This document shows, piece after piece, positions 60,806 to 64,000 of a stretch of 64,000 bases of DNA. Every line of letters begins with the position of its first letter. Position 1 is the first letter of the stretch. Origin of the DNA: Triplophysa rosa (lineage: Eukaryota > Chordata > Actinopteri > Cypriniformes > Nemacheilidae); contig NC_079913.1 in assembly GCF_024868665.1 (NCBI RefSeq), positions 11,358,299 through 11,422,298 of the forward strand, written 5' to 3'. A model generated the notes under the pieces. It searched no databases. It saw nothing but the letters and a program-made list of their open reading frames with translations, and was not told where the DNA came from. Both the position numbers and the translations under genes were made by a program.

Positions 60806-60960
60806 ATCTGCTGGCAGTTCCCAAGCATCCGTATGCAGCCATGGAGAACTGGGGTCTGAGTGTGTTTGTGGAGCAGAAGATCTTGTTGGATCCTGACGTC
60901 TCTTCCTTCTCCTATCAGATGGAGCTCACCATGGTGGTGGTGCATGAGATCTGCCATCAG
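60806..60960 (+). CDS. trhde: trhde coding exon 4: exopeptidase motif and first half of the zinc site
   Basis: The acceptor is GCTGTGTGCAG|ATCTGC; the first two bases complete an Asp codon started in exon 3. It encodes residues 363-414. AAMEN (373-377), the TRHDE form of the M1 exopeptidase motif, recognises the substrate N-terminus. HEICH (409-413) provides two zinc-binding histidines and the catalytic glutamate E410. The donor is CAG|GTAAAG, phase 0. Everything needed for catalysis in this segment is conserved. Confidence 0.97.
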
Positions 60961-61574
60961 GTAAAGTACGCACATTTACCATCGTAACATTTGCTATGTA
61001 ACTCCACATTTCTTTAAGGCCTTTAGCAAAACATCTTGCTGTTTTTCAGTTGTGTTAAGATGAAATCATAATGGGCAAATTTTAGCCAAACTAAGAGTCA
61101 GTAGATATTGATCATGGTTCTGAATTTAACATCCCTGACGTATTACTATAACTGTAGTTTTGTGTCTTCCAACATGTAGATAATTATTGCTGGTTTTACA
61201 TAAATAAGTGGAGTAGAATGATACAACAAGCTTTTTCGTTTTTTAATTACTTGCTTATTAGTCAGAAAGATAAGAATGTTTTAGCAAACTGTGGTGCTTG
61301 AATTTATCCTATATGATGTCAATTTCATTTCTATATATACAGTGTTGCAAGTTGAGGCAAAGCGCTTTTCTCCATAGACACAAACTCAGTGCAGCTAACA
61401 GACCTCATCTGAACCTCCTTGTTAAATGTCAGCAGAAGACATTTAAACTCAATTATTTAGCCATTTTAGTACAAGACCTTCCAGTTTGATTGAGGGCTTC
61501 GGGTTGTTTTTCGGTCTTGAGACATGTCAGTTTTCATCGGAGCAAATCTCATCTGATTTTAGGAGTTTTATGTC

Positions 61575-61876
61575 TTAAAGGAGTAGTTCACCTTCGAAAT
61601 GAAAATTATGTCATCATTTACTCACCCTCTTGTCATTTCAAACCTGTATGACTTTCTTTCTTCCGCAGAACACAAAAGAAGATATTTTGACGAATGTTGT
61701 TAACAGCCCCCCATTCACGTGCATTGGCAATAGGGGGCTGTGCTGTTTGGTTACCAACATTTTTCAAAATATCTTCTTTTGTATTCTGCAGAAGAAAGAA
61801 AGTCATACAGGTTTGAGACAAGAGGGCGTGTAAATGATGACAGCATTTTCATTCTGAAGGTGAACTACTCCTTTAA
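61575..61876. mobile_element. TTAA MITE in intron 4, 302 bp
   Basis: TTAAAGGAGTAGTTCACCTT is mirrored by AAGGTGAACTACTCCTTTAA. The inner arms (AGACTTTCTTTCTTC-type) are also mirrored. Same superfamily as 57159-57377. Confidence 0.88.
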
Positions 61877-62403
61877 GGGATGTTGTTTTTTGATTTGGAT
61901 GCTTTTTTCAATGGAAATGTCCTGTATATTCTGCAGTATACAGGTACATAGTGATCTCTTTCTCTAGTTTACTTTCTAATGAAGCAGGTGGGCTACCGCA
62001 TCCTACTGTTTTATGGTTATTCTTTCTGACATTGTTCAAGATCAGAACTTTTGACATATTGGAAGAAAGCGCCAGTCATTCAACCAATGAGAAGCCACTT
62101 GACGTTTCACTAGATGTTTCCTCTGTGATGGTTACCGGTCGTCTTTGTCTGTACTGTGGCTTCTCTATCGTTCTATTCGTCTGAATCACAGATTCATATT
62201 CCATTAGACCGTTGGAGAGCCTTTGAACTGCTCTAAAGATGTCATGTTCCTATCAGATGAAAGAACATTGTCTCATACAGAGCCTTGTGTGCTGGGGTAA
62301 AAAGATCCAGGGATACGGCTCTCAGTGGCACATATGCCTGCCTTAGAGCCTGTCCTAAAATACCCAATTCTAATGAAATACTATTCGGAATAACAAACAT
62401 ATT

Positions 62404-63129
62404 GGGCCCTATCATACACATGGCAGAATGCGGTGCCAGGCGCGACGCGAGGGTTTTTTGGAAGTTTCAGCCCGACGCAGTTTTCATTTTCACGTCTTGC
62501 GCCACGTTGTTTAAATAGCAAATGCATTTGCGCCCATGGGCGTGCTGGTCTGAAAACGAGGTGTGTTTAGGCGCATTGTTGGTGCATTGCTATTTTGAGG
62601 CAACTGAAATAGACTGGTCTAAAGTCAACGGCGCAATATTTTTTTGTTATTTAAAGAGCACGTTAGTAATATGCGTCTATAGGGGACGTGCAAAAAATAT
62701 TACAAATAAATGGATTATAATGTTAAAGATTATTATTGTGTACATAAAGATACAAATCTGGCTTGTCCTGTAGATGGTCTGCTCGCGCGCTTTAACCTAG
62801 TGCACGAGCAGATGAGTTTCCTCTCTGAGAAGCGTCCAATCTTTGCTCTTCCGAATTCCGCCATGTAAATAGCGAATCCGCCATGGCGCGAGCGCAACTG
62901 GCTCTTATAGGGAATGAGAGATGAGACTCTGATTGGTTTACTGCATGTTTTGCCCAAAACACACCCATGACTCATTAAGAGAATAGGGACAACCCTTTCA
63001 GACCATGCGCTTGGCATGTGCCGACCATTTTTCTCATCCTTAAACTAGCAAAAGTGGATTCGAACACGCCGTAAGTTCACTTACGCCTTGCGCTTTAGAC
63101 CATGCGCTTAGATCGTTAAAATAGGGCCC
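62404..63129. mobile_element. MITE with GGGCCCTAT ends in intron 4
   Basis: GGGCCCTATCATACA at the left and AAAATAGGGCCC at the right, enclosing a GC-richer interior with repeated GCGCAA/TTGCGC motifs (for example GACGCGAGG, CTTGCGCCACG, ACGCCTTGCGCTTTAG). A common fish repeat style; Harbinger-related is possible. The target duplication is unclear (ATT versus GTT). It ends 71 bp before exon 5. Confidence 0.65.
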
Positions 63130-63200
63130 GTTATGTTCAGAAGATCAGGTTTTGCCACTAAACATAACTTCATTACTGTTTGATGTGTTCTCTTGTCTAG

Positions 63201-63314
63201 TGGTTTGGAGATCTGGTCACACCTGTTTGGTGGGAGGACGTTTGGCTAAAGGAGGGATTTGCTCATTTCTTTGAGTACATTGGGACAGATTTCCTTTTTC
63301 CCAAGTGGAACATG
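63201..63314 (+). CDS. trhde: trhde coding exon 5: second half of the zinc site
   Basis: The acceptor is TTCTCTTGTCTAG|TGGTTT, phase 0. It encodes residues 415-452 starting WFGDLVTPVWWEDVWLKEGF. E432 in WLKEGFAHFFE is the third zinc ligand, exactly 18 residues after the second histidine, completing HEXXH-X18-E. The donor is AACATG|GTAAGA. The remaining exons (C-terminal helical domains) are beyond the window. Confidence 0.97.
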
Positions 63315-63381
63315 GTAAGATTTCTTATAACGTTGACGTCATTCAGTCCTCTCATACAGTTTCAGCTGTTAAATGCTGGTG

Positions 63382-64000
63382 TTACATTTACATTTACATT
63401 TAGTCATTTAGCAGATGCTTTTATCCAAAGCGACTTACAGATGAGGGAAACAATGGAAGCAATTGGAACAACATAAGAACAACAAAAAGCATAAGTGCAA
63501 TAAAAGAAAACTGGTCTCATATAGCCTATCACAGTATACAGAGCCAAGTTTTTTTTATGAGTAGAAAAGGGATAGAAGTCAGAACTGATCAGTCAGGTGT
63601 TGACGGAAGAGATGTGTTTTCAGACGATTCTTAAAGATGGCTACAGAATCTGCTGATCTTGTAGCAGCAGGCAGATCATTCCATAAATGTGGAACCGATC
63701 CCGAGAAGGTGCGTGAGAGAGATTTTTTACCTTTTTGGGATGGCACCACAAGACGTCGTTCGTTTGCAGAGCGTAGGGATCTGGCGGGTATATAAGTCTG
63801 CAGTAGCGAGTGAAGATAAGGGGGTGCCAAATCAGTGGTGGTCTTCTAGGCCGGGAGCAGAGTCTTGAATTGGATTCGAGCAACAATAGGGAGCCAATGT
63901 AACTTAATGAAGGGAGGAGTGATGTGTGCTCTCTTCGGTTCATTGAAGACCATTCTTGCCGCTGCATTCTGAATCATCTGTAGATGTTTGGTTGTGCAAG
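63382..64000 (-). mobile_element. L2-type LINE, 3' end with degraded reverse transcriptase frame
   Basis: The minus strand runs from the right edge leftward. First comes a broken frame near 63967-63830, then TPYLHSLLQTYIPARS-type and VPHLWNDLPAATRSADS blocks (63830-63579), which are the C-terminal signature of fish L2/CR1-type LINE proteins. Next is an untranslated tail with the conserved TAAGTCGCTTTGGATAAAAG stem and a TAAATG-type terminal repeat at 63382-63402. At least one frameshift separates the two coding pieces. The element continues beyond the window. Confidence 0.8.

Noticed and set aside
1..64000. CRISPR arrays, operons or other prokaryotic systems
   Set aside because: No regularly spaced identical repeats with unique spacers; gene structure and repeats are vertebrate.

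Overview
The window is vertebrate nuclear DNA, almost certainly from a teleost and probably a cyprinid-like fish. The evidence is GT-AG introns, vertebrate-type exons, and a dense load of fish-style DNA transposons: Tc1 elements with IR/DR ends, many hAT MITEs with 8-bp target duplications, TTAA MITEs, L2-type LINE tails and a TGT...ACA LTR. The species call is an inference from repeat style only.

The one clearly recognisable host gene is trhde (thyrotropin-releasing-hormone-degrading ectoenzyme, M1 metallopeptidase), on the + strand from 24786 past the right edge. Five coding exons are visible: 24786-25471, 29448-29721, 33289-33415, 60806-60960 and 63201-63314. They join in frame (phases 2, 0, 1, 0, 0) into the first 452 residues. 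These cover the cytoplasmic tail, membrane anchor, N-terminal M1 domain, exopeptidase motif and the complete HEXXH-X18-E zinc site. Intron 3 is about 27.4 kb and is stuffed with transposons.

Left part (1-11007): the 3' LTR of a retroelement, two tandem copies of a roughly 3-kb repeat that carries tRNA-like modules, two separate fragments of one Tc1 family, an almost pristine but coding-dead 1.56-kb Tc1 copy, long TA/TACA microsatellites, and a 1-kb hAT element. Middle (11032-24785): a putative two-exon 3' end of an unidentified gene, several MITEs, a 139-bp minisatellite, a 1.9-kb long-TIR element with a 6-bp duplication, and the trhde 5' region. Right part (24786-64000): trhde with its intronic elements.

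Notable points are a 2.1-kb palindromic element in intron 1 carrying a 21-bp iterated motif in both arms; an intact DD36E Tc1/mariner transposon with an open 346-residue transposase in intron 3; two near-identical dead Tc1 copies in direct orientation 28 kb apart, bracketing trhde exons 1-3; and inverted hAT MITEs on either side of exon 3. I saw no CRISPR, operon or other prokaryotic feature and no confident RNA gene.
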